Shown: positions 33,638 through 43,248, numbered from the stretch's first letter. The stretch: DNA of 64,000 bases from UBA1715 sp045615765 (GCA_045615765.1 JAZLFM010000049.1:41626-105625); one strand, 5' to 3'. Notes: a model not told the origin generated them from the letters alone. A program made the numbers and translations.

Positions 33638-34507
33638 TTATTCCTCGTTTCGTATTAAAAAACCTATAAAACCAGTCAGTAAAATAGCACTGATTATTCC
33701 TAACATTGGCATGTTTGATAGTGTTCCAATTTCGGGCATGTCATTATAATAGGAACTGGTAATAACAACAAGTGTGTTGTGGCAACAATGGGCAATGATA
33801 GGGAAGATTATGTTCTTTGTATAGGCAAATAAGTATCCTAAAAATACTCCTAATACAAAGCGAGGAATAAAATTAAATATATCTCCGTGTAATAAACTGA
33901 AGATTATTGCTATTAGTATGATAGCTAAGTTTTTATGTTTTGTTATGTCTGATGCGACTTGTTGTAAAAATCCTCTAAAAAATAACTCTTCGCTGATTGC
34001 TGGTAGTATGGCCATACATACAATTTCTACAAAAACCATATCGGTTGATAATAGAGAGTTTATAAGTGATTCTGATTGTTTGTAGGCAAGCCATTGCTCA
34101 GAATCTTCACCGATAAAGTGTAGAATTGTGCTTGTATTTATGTCCGAAAGGAGGTTTATGCATGGAATGTTTGCAATAACGATAAGAATTGTTGCAAATA
34201 CAATTGTCGTATTCTTTTTAACTTTTTCTGCAAATAATATTGGCAGAGGATTTATATAGATAGTTGTTAACAATATAATTGCCGGAAGAAGGAATATGCA
34301 AATTGTTTCGGCGGACAAAATGTACTGTACGCATAATTTTTGCTCGTTTGTTTGCAACATATTTTGAGCAATACATTGCAGGCCATTTAGACCATTGCTT
34401 GTTGGAGCAAAATAGAGGAGTAGATAGAAAATTAAAAAGGATACCAATATGGTTCCTAAGAATCCAATTGCTATCCTTTTTGTGAAATTTTTATCGAGTG
34501 TAATCAC
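33638..34507 (-). CDS. CPBP-family intramembrane glutamic endopeptidase
   Basis: A 289-residue multi-pass membrane protein (about eight hydrophobic segments) with the family motifs ISEELFFRGFLQQ (EExxxR), FSLLHGDIFNF and IAHCCHN. CPBP/Abi proteases cleave within membranes; in bacteria they are linked to protein processing or bacteriocin immunity. It starts with GTG overlapping the ornithine carbamoyltransferase stop by 1 nt, so it is cotranscribed with it. Substrate unknown. Confidence 0.88.
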   Translation of the reverse strand: MITLDKNFTKRIAIGFLGTILVSFLIFYLLLYFAPTSNGLNGLQCIAQNMLQTNEQKLCVQYILSAETICIFLLPAIILLTTIYINPLPILFAEKVKKNTTIVFATILIVIANIPCINLLSDINTSTILHFIGEDSEQWLAYKQSESLINSLLSTDMVFVEIVCMAILPAISEELFFRGFLQQVASDITKHKNLAIILIAIIFSLLHGDIFNFIPRFVLGVFLGYLFAYTKNIIFPIIAHCCHNTLVVITSSYYNDMPEIGTLSNMPMLGIISAILLTGFIGFLIRNEE

Positions 34508-35505
34508 TATTCGCCTAATGTTGCCACCATAATGGCTTTAATTGAGTGTAGGCGGTTTTCTGCTTCATCAAAAACTATTGATGCAGGTGATTCAAAAACA
34601 TCTTCAGTAACTTCAACGCCGTCTAATCCGAATTGTTTATGTACATCGCGACCAACTTGTGTTTCCAAGTTGTGGTATGCAGGAAGACAGTGCATAAATT
34701 TGCAGTTTGCGTTTCCTGTCATTTCCATTGTTTTGCTGTTAATTTGGTAGTCTTTAAGCAAAGCAATTCGTTCTGCCCAAACTTCTTTCGGTTCACCCAT
34801 AGAAACCCATACATCTGTATATAGGAAATCACAACCTTTCACGCCTTCGGCTACATTGTCTGTAATAGTTAGGGTTGCACCTGTTTCTGCTGCAATTTTC
34901 TGACATTGAGCTACTAATTCTGCGTCTGGTTGTAATGCTTTTGGAGCAACGATTCTTACGTCCATTCCCATTTTTACGCCACCAACCATAAGTGAGTTAC
35001 CCATATTGAAACGAGCGTCACCAAGGTATGCGTAACTAATTTTATTTAATGGCTTAGAACTATGTTCTTCCATTGTCATAAAATCTGCTATGATTTGTGT
35101 TGGGTGGAATTCATCGGTAAGACCATTCCATACAGGAACGCCGGAATATTTTGCAAGCTCTTCCACAGTTGTTTGTGCGAAACCACGATATTCAATAGCA
35201 TCGTACATACGGCCAAGAACGCGTGCTGTATCTTTCATAGATTCTTTTACGCCAATTTGTGATCCAGTAGGACCTAAATATGTAGTATGTGCACCTTGGT
35301 CTGCAGCGGCAACTTCGAATGAACAACGAGTACGAGTAGAAGTCTTTTCGAAAATTAAAGCAATGTTTTTGCCTTTCATTGTTTGTTTTTCTACACCGTT
35401 CTTTTTGTCTGCTTTTAATTTATGAGCTAAATCAAGAAAATAGCGAATTTCTGTAGGTGTAAAGTCTAAAAGTTTAAGAAAACTTTTGCCGTGTAATGAT
35501 TCCAT
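34507..35505 (-). CDS. argF: Ornithine carbamoyltransferase
   Basis: OTCase forms citrulline from ornithine and carbamoyl phosphate. From the ATG at 35505 (MESLHGKSFLKLLDF) it is 332 residues, the normal length. A longer in-frame extension to 35604 runs into the upstream gene and is rejected. Key motifs are carbamoyl-phosphate binding STRTRCSF, HPTQIIADF, the ornithine loop VSMGEPKEVW and FMHCLPAYH. The SMG motif indicates genuine OTCase and not the N-succinyl- or N-acetylornithine transferases known from several Bacteroidetes. It could serve biosynthesis (ArgF) or deiminase catabolism (ArcB); no other arginine gene is here to decide. Confidence 0.92.
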   Translation of the reverse strand: MESLHGKSFLKLLDFTPTEIRYFLDLAHKLKADKKNGVEKQTMKGKNIALIFEKTSTRTRCSFEVAAADQGAHTTYLGPTGSQIGVKESMKDTARVLGRMYDAIEYRGFAQTTVEELAKYSGVPVWNGLTDEFHPTQIIADFMTMEEHSSKPLNKISYAYLGDARFNMGNSLMVGGVKMGMDVRIVAPKALQPDAELVAQCQKIAAETGATLTITDNVAEGVKGCDFLYTDVWVSMGEPKEVWAERIALLKDYQINSKTMEMTGNANCKFMHCLPAYHNLETQVGRDVHKQFGLDGVEVTEDVFESPASIVFDEAENRLHSIKAIMVATLGE

Positions 35506-35515
35506 GTTATAATTT

Positions 35516-38500
35516 TTAGTTTTTACAAAAATAGGAACTTTTATTTTCTTCCGCAAATTCATTCTTCGCATTCTGGGCAAGGAAGTGTAAACGGTTAAAT
35601 ACATTTACTTCACTTGTATTTCCGTCAAAATCAAGGAATAGAAGACTTGTTTTTGGATATAATGATTTGATTTTCTTTTCAATACCTTTCGAAATAATAT
35701 GGTTCGCAATGCAACCAAAAGGTTGAAGGCTGACTACATTGTTTACGCCTTCTTGTGAAAAACTAACTATTTCGGCAGGAATAAGCCATCCTTCTCCAAA
35801 TTGATTTACAAGACTTAGAATCTTTTCTGCGTTTTCTGCTTCTTGTTTTATGCTATGTTTCTCTCGATAGTATTTGAATTTCGAAGCAATTTTTTCGACT
35901 TTCTTTTCGAATCTATCGTAACGCAAGTGCAAAAAGTCTGCAAATAGTTTTGTTCCTATGCTTGTCGTTCTTAAATTATGTTTTGTATTGACTTTTAAGT
36001 TAATGAATTCCTGTGTGAAGAAATCCATTAAGTCTGGAAAACGAGGCTCTATACCTTGTGAAATGAGCCAATCTGCAACATGCATATTTGCATACGGATT
36101 GTATTTCAAATAAATTTCTCCGACAATTCCAACTTGTGGGCGAGGACAGTTGTCTTTTGCCATTTTGTTGTAGTCTTGTACGGCTTGTTGTAGTAATTTT
36201 AACACGCCGACATGATCGTTGTGTCGGATTAGTTCTGCAGCGTTTTCTAGATATGATTGGGTTAATTTTTCTGTTCCTCCTTGTTCTACTTCGCGAACAA
36301 TTGTTGCATAATGCATACGAGAAAGTGCGTCGCTAAATAATGCAGCGGAAAGAATCAGTTTAACAACTTTTGTCCATGCGACTTCAAAGCCTGGTTGTTC
36401 GTTGTCTTGCGTTCCGCCAGTAGCGAAGGAAACGACAGGCACATTCGTGATACCGCTGTTCAATATTGCTCTACGAATCAGTGCAAGGTAGTTCGAAGCT
36501 CTACATTGACCACCGGTTTGTGTCATTATGACTGCAGTGTTGTTTAAATCGTATTTTCCTGATTTTAATGCTTTTATAATATCTCCAATAACTAATGTCG
36601 CAGGGAAACAGATTTCATTATTTGAACAGGCAAGTCCCACATTTACAGATTCTTTGTCGGAAATCGGCAACGTTTCCACCTCGTATCCTAAATTCTCAAA
36701 AATAGGAGGAATAAGAGGGGATATGAATTTTGTAAAGAATGGAGCTAGAATTTTTCGTTTTTTGTCTTCAGTTTGGAACGCAGGTGTTTTCTTTATGACT
36801 TTATCGCCTGTTGAATTAGATTTGTTCGTTCCTAATTTTATTGTTTCGATTAGCGAACGAAGTCGTAAACGCATTGATCCTGTGCTGTTTATCTCGTCAA
36901 CACGGATGAATGTGTATGATTTCTTTGCTTGTTCGAAGTATTCTTTAATTTCATCGGATAAGAAACTGTCTGGACCACATCCAAATGAGTTCATTTGTAC
37001 GAAATGAATGTCATATTCGTCGTTATTGATAACCCATTGTGCAGCACGCATAATTCTGTTTGGATAATTCCATTGAGCTACATGCAAATAGTCTGTTAAT
37101 GAAATTCCTTTAATATTTGTAACAATTTCTTCGGTTACAATACTTGCTCCTAATTCTGAAAGAATTTGAGATGTTTTTTGATGTACAAGATGATCGGAAT
37201 GATATGGACGAGCGGCCAACATTACGATAGGCTTGTTTTCTTGTTTTGCTCGTTCTAATATGCGAAATCCTTTTTTCTTGTATTGTTCTCTGAAGCGTTT
37301 TTGTTCGCGAAGAGCTTCGTCAAAAGCATTTTCGAACGTACGAGCAGATATGCCAAATTGTTTCAAATACGTCCAGCAACTTTTTCGTAACAATTTGTCG
37401 TCACGGAAAGTAATTACTGGTTTATCTAATGGTATGTTGTTGCGCTTTTCAAGTGGAATTGCACAATCAAGCACTTCGGAATAACTTGAAACAACCGGAC
37501 AGTTATAACTGTTTTTTGATTCTTTGAATTCGTTTTCTTCGTAGATAGTCAAAGGGTAGAAAATTCTATCTACATCTTTTTCTACCAAGTTGAAAATATG
37601 ACCATGTGCAATTTTAGCAGGGAAACAAATGTTATCTGCCATAATTGTTCCTTGGCCTTTTTCGTATGTTTTTGTAGTTGATTCGTCTGACAGAACCACA
37701 TCAATTCCCGAATGGGTAAATAATGTATTCCAAAACGGGAAGTTCGAATACATTCCTAATATACGAGGAATACCAATTTTTATGTTTTTTACATCATTTA
37801 ATGCATTCGTATCGCGATTGAACAGTAAATCGTACTTGAATTCATACAAGTTTTCACCTCGTTCTGCGATATTTCCCTTTGATGTAAAGATTTTCTCACA
37901 CTTGTTTCCTGAATAATGAACTGCATTGTTGTTGAATGTGAATTTTGTCACCAAGCAACTGTTTGCACAACCATGGCAGTTTATTTGTCTTGTTGTATAT
38001 GCGAGTGCATCTTGACGATTTTCGTACCCGATAAATACCGATGGAGCAGGAGCGTTGGCATAGCATGTTTGTGCATAATATGCAGCACCAAGTGCACCCA
38101 TCAATTCAGGTTTGTTAGAACTACAGATTGTTTTCCCAGTCAGTTTTTCCATTGCTCGGAAAATTGACGGATTCTTGAATGTACCTCCTTGAACAAGAAT
38201 TTTGTCTCCAAGTACATTCATATTCTTGATTTGTAATACTTTAAATAATGCGTTCTTTATTACGGAATAAGCAAGTCCTGCTGCAATTTCCGATGTCTCG
38301 GCACCTTCGCGAAGAGCTTGTTTTACTTGTGAGTTCATGAACACAGTGCATCTTGAACCTAAGTCGCAAGGATTTGGTGCGCAACATGCAAGTTTTCCAA
38401 AAGATTCTGCACTATGGTTTAGTGTTTGGGCAAAGTTTTGGATAAAAGAACCGCAACCAGAAGAACAGGCTTCATTGATTTCTACATTTTGGATTTGGCC

Positions 38501-39814
38501 GTTTTTAATGAAAATAGCTTTCATATCTTGTCCGCCAATGTCCAAAATAAAAGAAACTTCAGGTTCTATTTTTTGTGCTGCAGTTGTGTGGGCTATTGTT
38601 TCAACAATGCCTTCGTCCATATTGAATGCTGCACGAATTAAATCTTCGCCGTAGCCTGTAACTGCAGAACGTATGATTCTTATAGACTTACACGAAAGGT
38701 CGGCGCAACAAGCTTCTAAACCTGTATTTACAGCAAGTATAGGATTGCCTTTATTTGTGTCGTAATGTGAAGCAATAAGTTTACCGTCTTTATCTAACAA
38801 TACAACTTTGGTTGTTGTTGAACCGCTATCTATACCAAGGAAAACATCTATAGATTCTATATTTGCTTCGACAGAATTTTCAGGAATAGAAACTATTTTT
38901 CTGTTTTTGTACCATTCTTGTAATTCGTTGTCGTCAGCGAATAAAGGTTGTAGTCTGTTTTTTGTAACGATGTTTGTAGATTTCTCTATTTTTTGATAAA
39001 TCTCATTGATATTGAAGACTTCTTCCTGGTTTTCGGCTGTGATAGCGCTTCCCCAAGCCGGAAATAGTTGGCTGTTTTCTGGGGTGAACGCATTCTCTTC
39101 CGTACAACCAACCAACTCTCGCATCATTTTCTGTAATGCAGGAATGTAGGTGAGAGGACCACCAATAAAAAGAATATTTGGTTCTATGTCTATACCTCTC
39201 GATAGCGCATTGATTACCTGTAGTGCAACTGCGTGAAAGCAAGAAGCGGCAATGTCGGTAATTGGAACTTTACGGGCGATAAGGTTTTGAACATCGGTTT
39301 TTGCAAAAACGCCACAACGCGATGCTATTGTATATATTTGTGTGGATTGTTCTGCCAGATTGTTCAGTTCTTGAGTCTCGACATTGAGTAGGGTAGCAAT
39401 TTGGTCGATAAATGCACCGGTTCCTCCTGCGCAGCTACCGTTCATTCGAATGTCGGGAGATTTGCCTTCTTCGTAGAATATGATTTTAGCGTCCTCGCCA
39501 CCAATATCCACAAGAGTACGTACATTGGTATAGTTCTTCTGTATGACTTCGGAAGCAGCAATAACCTCTTGAACAAACGGAAGGTTTTGTTGCTCGGCAA
39601 TACCCATTGCGGCGCTACCAGTCAAACAAATCTTTATGTCTTGTTCTTCTGGAAATTTTTGTTTTATCTGATCAAAAATGGCAAGAATACTTTCTTTTAT
39701 TCGAGTATTATGTCGTTGATATGTAGAAAAAACGATTGAACCATTTTTTGTCGCCACGGCTTTTGCCGTTGTTGAACCTATGTCTATACCTAAATGTAAG
39801 TTCACTGTATTCAT
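35516..39814 (-). CDS. Acyl-CoA dehydratase activase fusion (two BadF/HgdC ATPase domains plus dehydratase-like domains)
   Basis: A 1432-residue protein. Residues ~7-265 and ~325-590 are two ASKHA ATPase domains of the BadF/BcrA/HgdC type (LGIDIGSTTAKAV and LGIDSGSTTTKVV). Each carries the iron-sulfur cysteines typical of activases (GSCAGGTGAF with SRCGVF, and EACSSGCGSF with SRCTVF). DUF2229-like sequence follows (KIGIPRILGMYSNFPFW, ~685-900), then a 2-hydroxyacyl-CoA dehydratase-like half with ARPYHSDHLVHQK and MTQTGGQCRASNY. Similar giant fusions are widespread in anaerobes. They are presumed to couple ATP hydrolysis to electron transfer for a difficult reduction or dehydration; the substrate is unknown. 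It follows a TetR gene and has its own -7 element. Confidence 0.85.
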   Translation of the reverse strand: MNTVNLHLGIDIGSTTAKAVATKNGSIVFSTYQRHNTRIKESILAIFDQIKQKFPEEQDIKICLTGSAAMGIAEQQNLPFVQEVIAASEVIQKNYTNVRTLVDIGGEDAKIIFYEEGKSPDIRMNGSCAGGTGAFIDQIATLLNVETQELNNLAEQSTQIYTIASRCGVFAKTDVQNLIARKVPITDIAASCFHAVALQVINALSRGIDIEPNILFIGGPLTYIPALQKMMRELVGCTEENAFTPENSQLFPAWGSAITAENQEEVFNINEIYQKIEKSTNIVTKNRLQPLFADDNELQEWYKNRKIVSIPENSVEANIESIDVFLGIDSGSTTTKVVLLDKDGKLIASHYDTNKGNPILAVNTGLEACCADLSCKSIRIIRSAVTGYGEDLIRAAFNMDEGIVETIAHTTAAQKIEPEVSFILDIGGQDMKAIFIKNGQIQNVEINEACSSGCGSFIQNFAQTLNHSAESFGKLACCAPNPCDLGSRCTVFMNSQVKQALREGAETSEIAAGLAYSVIKNALFKVLQIKNMNVLGDKILVQGGTFKNPSIFRAMEKLTGKTICSSNKPELMGALGAAYYAQTCYANAPAPSVFIGYENRQDALAYTTRQINCHGCANSCLVTKFTFNNNAVHYSGNKCEKIFTSKGNIAERGENLYEFKYDLLFNRDTNALNDVKNIKIGIPRILGMYSNFPFWNTLFTHSGIDVVLSDESTTKTYEKGQGTIMADNICFPAKIAHGHIFNLVEKDVDRIFYPLTIYEENEFKESKNSYNCPVVSSYSEVLDCAIPLEKRNNIPLDKPVITFRDDKLLRKSCWTYLKQFGISARTFENAFDEALREQKRFREQYKKKGFRILERAKQENKPIVMLAARPYHSDHLVHQKTSQILSELGASIVTEEIVTNIKGISLTDYLHVAQWNYPNRIMRAAQWVINNDEYDIHFVQMNSFGCGPDSFLSDEIKEYFEQAKKSYTFIRVDEINSTGSMRLRLRSLIETIKLGTNKSNSTGDKVIKKTPAFQTEDKKRKILAPFFTKFISPLIPPIFENLGYEVETLPISDKESVNVGLACSNNEICFPATLVIGDIIKALKSGKYDLNNTAVIMTQTGGQCRASNYLALIRRAILNSGITNVPVVSFATGGTQDNEQPGFEVAWTKVVKLILSAALFSDALSRMHYATIVREVEQGGTEKLTQSYLENAAELIRHNDHVGVLKLLQQAVQDYNKMAKDNCPRPQVGIVGEIYLKYNPYANMHVADWLISQGIEPRFPDLMDFFTQEFINLKVNTKHNLRTTSIGTKLFADFLHLRYDRFEKKVEKIASKFKYYREKHSIKQEAENAEKILSLVNQFGEGWLIPAEIVSFSQEGVNNVVSLQPFGCIANHIISKGIEKKIKSLYPKTSLLFLDFDGNTSEVNVFNRLHFLAQNAKNEFAEENKSSYFCKN

Positions 39815-39824
39815 ATTTTGCGTG

Positions 39825-39832
39825 CAAATGTA
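39825..39832 (-). promoter_or_regulatory. Bacteroidetes -7 element for the activase fusion
   Basis: The minus strand reads TACATTTG, matching TAnnTTTG, only 10 nt before the ATG, so the message would be nearly leaderless. Confidence 0.5.
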
Positions 39833-39868
39833 GTAATTAGTTTTACAAAGATTGTTTTTAATAGATGT

Positions 39869-40462
39869 TTATAGATTAAACATAGATTTTATCCAAATAG
39901 GAATTTCCTTTTTCCGTTGTTCTAAAAAAAGTACGTATTCCTGTTCGTCTTTTCCACAAAATGATTGTATTATAGGTTTCCCAATTATAGGAAGAACTAT
40001 TAACGACACAGTGTTTATTATAAGGTTTTCTATTTCTTTTTTTGACTTGCCGATTTCTAATAATTGTTTTTGGAATATACTGTTTTCAATTATCTCTCCA
40101 GGTTTTATGCTTTCATTGAAAAAATCTGCAGTCGTGTTGATCTCTTTTGTTAAGAAAAATGTAAGATTTGGCTCCTCTTGTAAAAGCGATAAGTAATTGT
40201 TTACAATTATTGTGATTTTTTCTTGTGGAGTAGTTGCAGGGTCATTAAGATAATTACATAATTCTTTTTTGAAAGCTAAAAGGCATTCTTTCATTATTTC
40301 GTTAAATAAAGCTTCCTTGCTTTTATAATAGTAGTTGATTAATGCAAGATTTACCCCAGCATTTTCAGCTATATCGCGTGTTCGTGCTTCTTTGAATCCT
40401 TTCTGCTTGAATACGATACTTGCAGCACTTTTGATTTTTTGTTCCGTTTCGGAGTTCTTCAT
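39869..40462 (-). CDS. TetR/AcrR-family transcriptional regulator
   Basis: About 197 residues. The N-terminal helix-turn-helix reads KIKSAASIVFKQKGF, then TRDIAENAGVNLALINYYYKSKEALF, quoted in part as AENAGVNLALINYYYKSKE. The C-terminal ligand domain is helical and unspecific. The start is placed at 40462; an in-frame ATG at 40498 is upstream of a good -7 element and would not be transcribed. It may control the downstream activase gene. Confidence 0.9.
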   Translation of the reverse strand: MKNSETEQKIKSAASIVFKQKGFKEARTRDIAENAGVNLALINYYYKSKEALFNEIMKECLLAFKKELCNYLNDPATTPQEKITIIVNNYLSLLQEEPNLTFFLTKEINTTADFFNESIKPGEIIENSIFQKQLLEIGKSKKEIENLIINTVSLIVLPIIGKPIIQSFCGKDEQEYVLFLEQRKKEIPIWIKSMFNL

Positions 40463-40478
40463 TTTTATTTTGTTTTTG

Positions 40479-40486
40479 CAAATATA
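40479..40486 (-). promoter_or_regulatory. Bacteroidetes -7 element for the TetR gene
   Basis: The minus strand reads TATATTTG, an exact TAnnTTTG match, 17 nt upstream of the chosen start codon. Confidence 0.65.
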
Positions 40487-40688
40487 GCAATTAATCATTT
40501 GTTTTAATCAACTGTTTAATTTTTTGTTTGAGGATAGTTGTTGCTTGAATTTTTCTTTGTTTTCAGTTGAAAAATCTTAAATGTTGTGGTATGGTTGGTA
40601 TTTTCTATGTAGAAAGGGTGGTATTCCTATAAATCAAATTTATATAAGATAAAACAAGGTGGATTCGCTTTTCTTATTTGAAAATAGA

Positions 40689-40696
40689 TATATTTG
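40689..40696 (+). promoter_or_regulatory. Bacteroidetes -7 element for queF-queC-queE
   Basis: TATATTTG lies 45 nt before the queF ATG. The resulting leader of about 38 nt shows no obvious preQ1 aptamer. Confidence 0.65.
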
Positions 40697-40740
40697 CCAC
40701 AATTAATGAGCTATGTTTTTCCTCTTAAACTGAAAACAAA

Positions 40741-41214
40741 ATGACAAGAACTGTACAAGAATTGGACGGCGTAACCTTGCTTGGAGAGAAAAAGACTGTG
40801 TATCCTACAGATTATGCGCCGGAAATGTTGGAAACTTTTATCAACAAACATCAGGAAAATGATTATCTCGTGACGCTGAATTGTCCGGAGTTTACGAGTT
40901 TGTGTCCGAAAACTGGACAGCCTGATTTTGCAAAAATCGTAATTAATTACATTCCCAATGAGCGTATGGTGGAAAGTAAGTCGTTGAAACTATATTTGTT
41001 TAGCTTTCGTAATCACGGCGATTTCCACGAAGATTGCATTAATATTATAATGAAAGATTTGATTGCGCTTATGGAACCTCGTTATATAGAGGTGTACGGT
41101 ATTTTTACTCCTCGTGGTGGAATATCGATTTACCCATTTGCGAATTATGCAGATGAAGCCCATCAAGAACTAAAACAACAGCGTTTGGTGGCTCAAATGA
41201 ATCGTATTGTTTAA
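40741..41214 (+). CDS. queF: NADPH-dependent 7-cyano-7-deazaguanine reductase
   Basis: QueF reduces preQ0 to preQ1 in queuosine synthesis. At 157 residues it is the short YkvM-type. The catalytic cysteine and aspartate lie in FTSLCPKTGQPDFA, and the QueF motif ESKSLKLYLFSFRNHG that binds NADPH follows. It is first in a queF-queC-queE operon. Confidence 0.96.
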   Translation: MTRTVQELDGVTLLGEKKTVYPTDYAPEMLETFINKHQENDYLVTLNCPEFTSLCPKTGQPDFAKIVINYIPNERMVESKSLKLYLFSFRNHGDFHEDCINIIMKDLIALMEPRYIEVYGIFTPRGGISIYPFANYADEAHQELKQQRLVAQMNRIV

Positions 41215-41224
41215 ATCGTTGGAT

Positions 41225-41878
41225 ATGAAAGATAGTGTTATCATTCTCTCTGGCGGAATGGATAGCGTGACATTGCTTCACGAATACAAAGATTCCATTG
41301 CATTGGCTATTTCTTTTAATTATGGAAGCAAACATAATGACAAAGAAATACCTTTTGCTAAAATACATTGTGAGCAACTTGGTATAAAACATATTGTAAT
41401 TTCTATGGACTTTATGCAACAGTATTTTTCAAGTTCTTTGTTGCAGGGTGGGGAAGAAATTCCTGAAGGAAATTATGATGAAGAAAATATGAAATCTACC
41501 GTGGTTCCGTTCCGTAATGGTATCATGTTGTCCATAGCTGCAGGGTTTGCCGAGAATTATGGACTAAAGCATGTAATGATGGCTAATCATGCGGGCGACC
41601 ATACTATTTATCCTGATTGCAGACCGCTCTTCGCAGAAAAAATGAGCGAGGCGATTGCGGCTGGAACATACGATGGAATCACTTTGGAAACTCCATATAC
41701 AAATATCACAAAAACGGATATTGCAAAACGGGGAAAATCGTTAGCTTTGGATTATACGCAAACATGGAGTTGTTATAAAGGTGGCGCAATTCATTGTGGA
41801 AAATGTGGCACGTGCAATGAACGAAAAGAAGCATTGCGTGAAGCTGGTATAGAAGACAAAACTGTATATGAAGAATAA
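41225..41878 (+). CDS. queC: 7-cyano-7-deazaguanine synthase
   Basis: QueC makes preQ0 from carboxydeazaguanine using ATP and ammonia. The PP-loop SGGMDSVTLLHE is at the very N-terminus, and the zinc-binding cysteines are in WSCYKGGAIHCGKCGTCNER, quoted in part as HCGKCGTCNER. I use the ATG at 41225 (217 aa); a TTG at 41207 would overlap queF. It overlaps queE by 11 nt. Confidence 0.96.
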   Translation: MKDSVIILSGGMDSVTLLHEYKDSIALAISFNYGSKHNDKEIPFAKIHCEQLGIKHIVISMDFMQQYFSSSLLQGGEEIPEGNYDEENMKSTVVPFRNGIMLSIAAGFAENYGLKHVMMANHAGDHTIYPDCRPLFAEKMSEAIAAGTYDGITLETPYTNITKTDIAKRGKSLALDYTQTWSCYKGGAIHCGKCGTCNERKEALREAGIEDKTVYEE

Positions 41879-42419
41879 AATAGTAGAGATATTTTATAGC
41901 TTGCAAGGGGAAGGTTTTTATACTGGTTCTCCTGCTGTTTTTGTTCGTTTTTCTGGTTGTAATCTCTCTTGTAGTTTTTGTGATACAAATCATACGAAAC
42001 AGCTTGAGTTGTCGGATGAAGAAATTGTTGCGGAAGTCTCAAAATATCCAACAAAATATGTCGTTCTAACAGGAGGTGAACCAAGTTTGCAAGTTACAGA
42101 ACGCTTGGTTGATTTGTTACACGAGAAAGGTAAGTTTGTTGCAATGGAAACCAATGGAACTCATTCTGTTCCAAGTAATTTAGATTGGGTAACTTGTTCG
42201 CCGAAAGAAGATGCAAAAGTTGTTTTGTCTAAAGTGAATGAGGTGAAAGTTGTCTATTTGAATCAAGATGTAGAGAAATGGAAAAATGCTATTTCTGCTG
42301 ATTGGTATTTTTTGCAACCATGTTCTTGTAAAAATACTGCAGATGTGGTTGCCTATATTCAAGAACATCCACATTGGCGTCTTTCGTTGCAAATACATAA
42401 ATATATTGGGATTGAATAA
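41868..42419 (+). CDS. queE: 7-carboxy-7-deazaguanine synthase (radical SAM)
   Basis: QueE ring-contracts carboxytetrahydropterin to carboxydeazaguanine with SAM radical chemistry. The 183-residue protein has the opening YSLQGEGFYTGSPAVFVRFSG, quoted in part as SLQGEGFYTGSPAVFVR, and the cluster motif CNLSCSFC (CxxxCxxC). VLTGGEPSLQ follows. The queD-type pterin synthase is not in the window. The product is complete and overlaps queC. Confidence 0.95.
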   Translation: MKNKIVEIFYSLQGEGFYTGSPAVFVRFSGCNLSCSFCDTNHTKQLELSDEEIVAEVSKYPTKYVVLTGGEPSLQVTERLVDLLHEKGKFVAMETNGTHSVPSNLDWVTCSPKEDAKVVLSKVNEVKVVYLNQDVEKWKNAISADWYFLQPCSCKNTADVVAYIQEHPHWRLSLQIHKYIGIE

Positions 42420-42437
42420 TTTATAACTAATTTTCTT

Positions 42438-43193
42438 ATGTCGGAACATACAATTACAAAAACACACAAAGGTCGGGTAGTGTTGGGCGTTTTTTGCGTA
42501 TGTACAGGTATTGTACTTCTTTGTAGTAAATTAAATATCGATTTGTTTGGTCCATGGAAAGATGCAGTTTTTTCTATTCCTATGGTTCTTATTATCTGCG
42601 GTTTGTTGGCAATTTTCAGAAAATCATATTGCGGTGGATTTTGTGCATTGGGTACGGGTTTGTTTTTTATTTTACCAAAGGTTCCGTATGACATCGTTCC
42701 CGATAATTTTATAGGGGACTGGTATCCTTTGTTTTGGATTTATATAGGTGTTGTACTGATTTTGTTTAGAAAAACGGTTGTGTCGCAAAGTGTTGAAACC
42801 GAACAAAATGCAGATAATATGCATCATACTACTGCTACAGTTTCTGAAGATGGAAAGATTAATCATTTTTGTTTTTTGAGTGGGGCGAAACTTCATTTTT
42901 CTGAACCGATTTTTAAAGGTGGAAACCTTCGTGCAACTTTCGGCGGAATTGAGTTTGATTTAACAAATACTATCTTAGCGGATGGTGAAAATCATTTATA
43001 CTGTTCCGCTGTGTTTGGCGGTATAAATATTTCTGTTCCAGATACATGGCTTGTTTCTGTGGAATCGACAGGATTTATCGGAGGTTTTTCCGACAAACGA
43101 ACAAATAATTTCGCGACAAATACCAACAAAAAGCTAATAATCCACATGAATTCTGTTTTAGGAGGTGGAGAGTTGCGCGCTGTTAAAATTTAG
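42438..43193 (+). CDS. LiaF-like membrane protein
   Basis: A 251-residue protein with four hydrophobic segments in the first ~120 residues (VVLGVFCVCTGIVLLCS, FSIPMVLIICGLLAI, GGFCALGTGLFFILP, LFWIYIGVVLILF). A soluble C-terminal beta-domain follows, with repeated ATFGGIEFDLT and SAVFGGINISVPD units. This is the LiaI/LiaF-type architecture, associated with envelope-stress sensing. It starts 18 nt after queE and is probably read through from that operon. Function in this organism is unknown. Confidence 0.82.
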   Translation: MSEHTITKTHKGRVVLGVFCVCTGIVLLCSKLNIDLFGPWKDAVFSIPMVLIICGLLAIFRKSYCGGFCALGTGLFFILPKVPYDIVPDNFIGDWYPLFWIYIGVVLILFRKTVVSQSVETEQNADNMHHTTATVSEDGKINHFCFLSGAKLHFSEPIFKGGNLRATFGGIEFDLTNTILADGENHLYCSAVFGGINISVPDTWLVSVESTGFIGGFSDKRTNNFATNTNKKLIIHMNSVLGGGELRAVKI

Positions 43194-43240
43194 TGCTTAA
43201 CAAACAATATTCTTTACTCTTATTATGTCATAAATTTACC

Positions 43241-43248
43241 TATATTTG
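43241..43248 (+). promoter_or_regulatory. Bacteroidetes -7 element for the pdxA-like gene and ruvA-sprA
   Basis: TATATTTG, 26 nt before the pdxA-like ATG. The following genes ruvA, sprA and the porin are closely spaced and could share this promoter. Confidence 0.65.

Noticed and set aside
35506..35604. N-terminal extension of ornithine carbamoyltransferase
   Set aside because: It overlaps the end of the upstream activase gene and is not found in the family; ATG at 35505 gives normal length.
40697..40740. preQ1 riboswitch ahead of queF
   Set aside because: The predicted leader is about 38 nt and shows neither the stem-loop nor the A-rich tail expected of a preQ1 aptamer.
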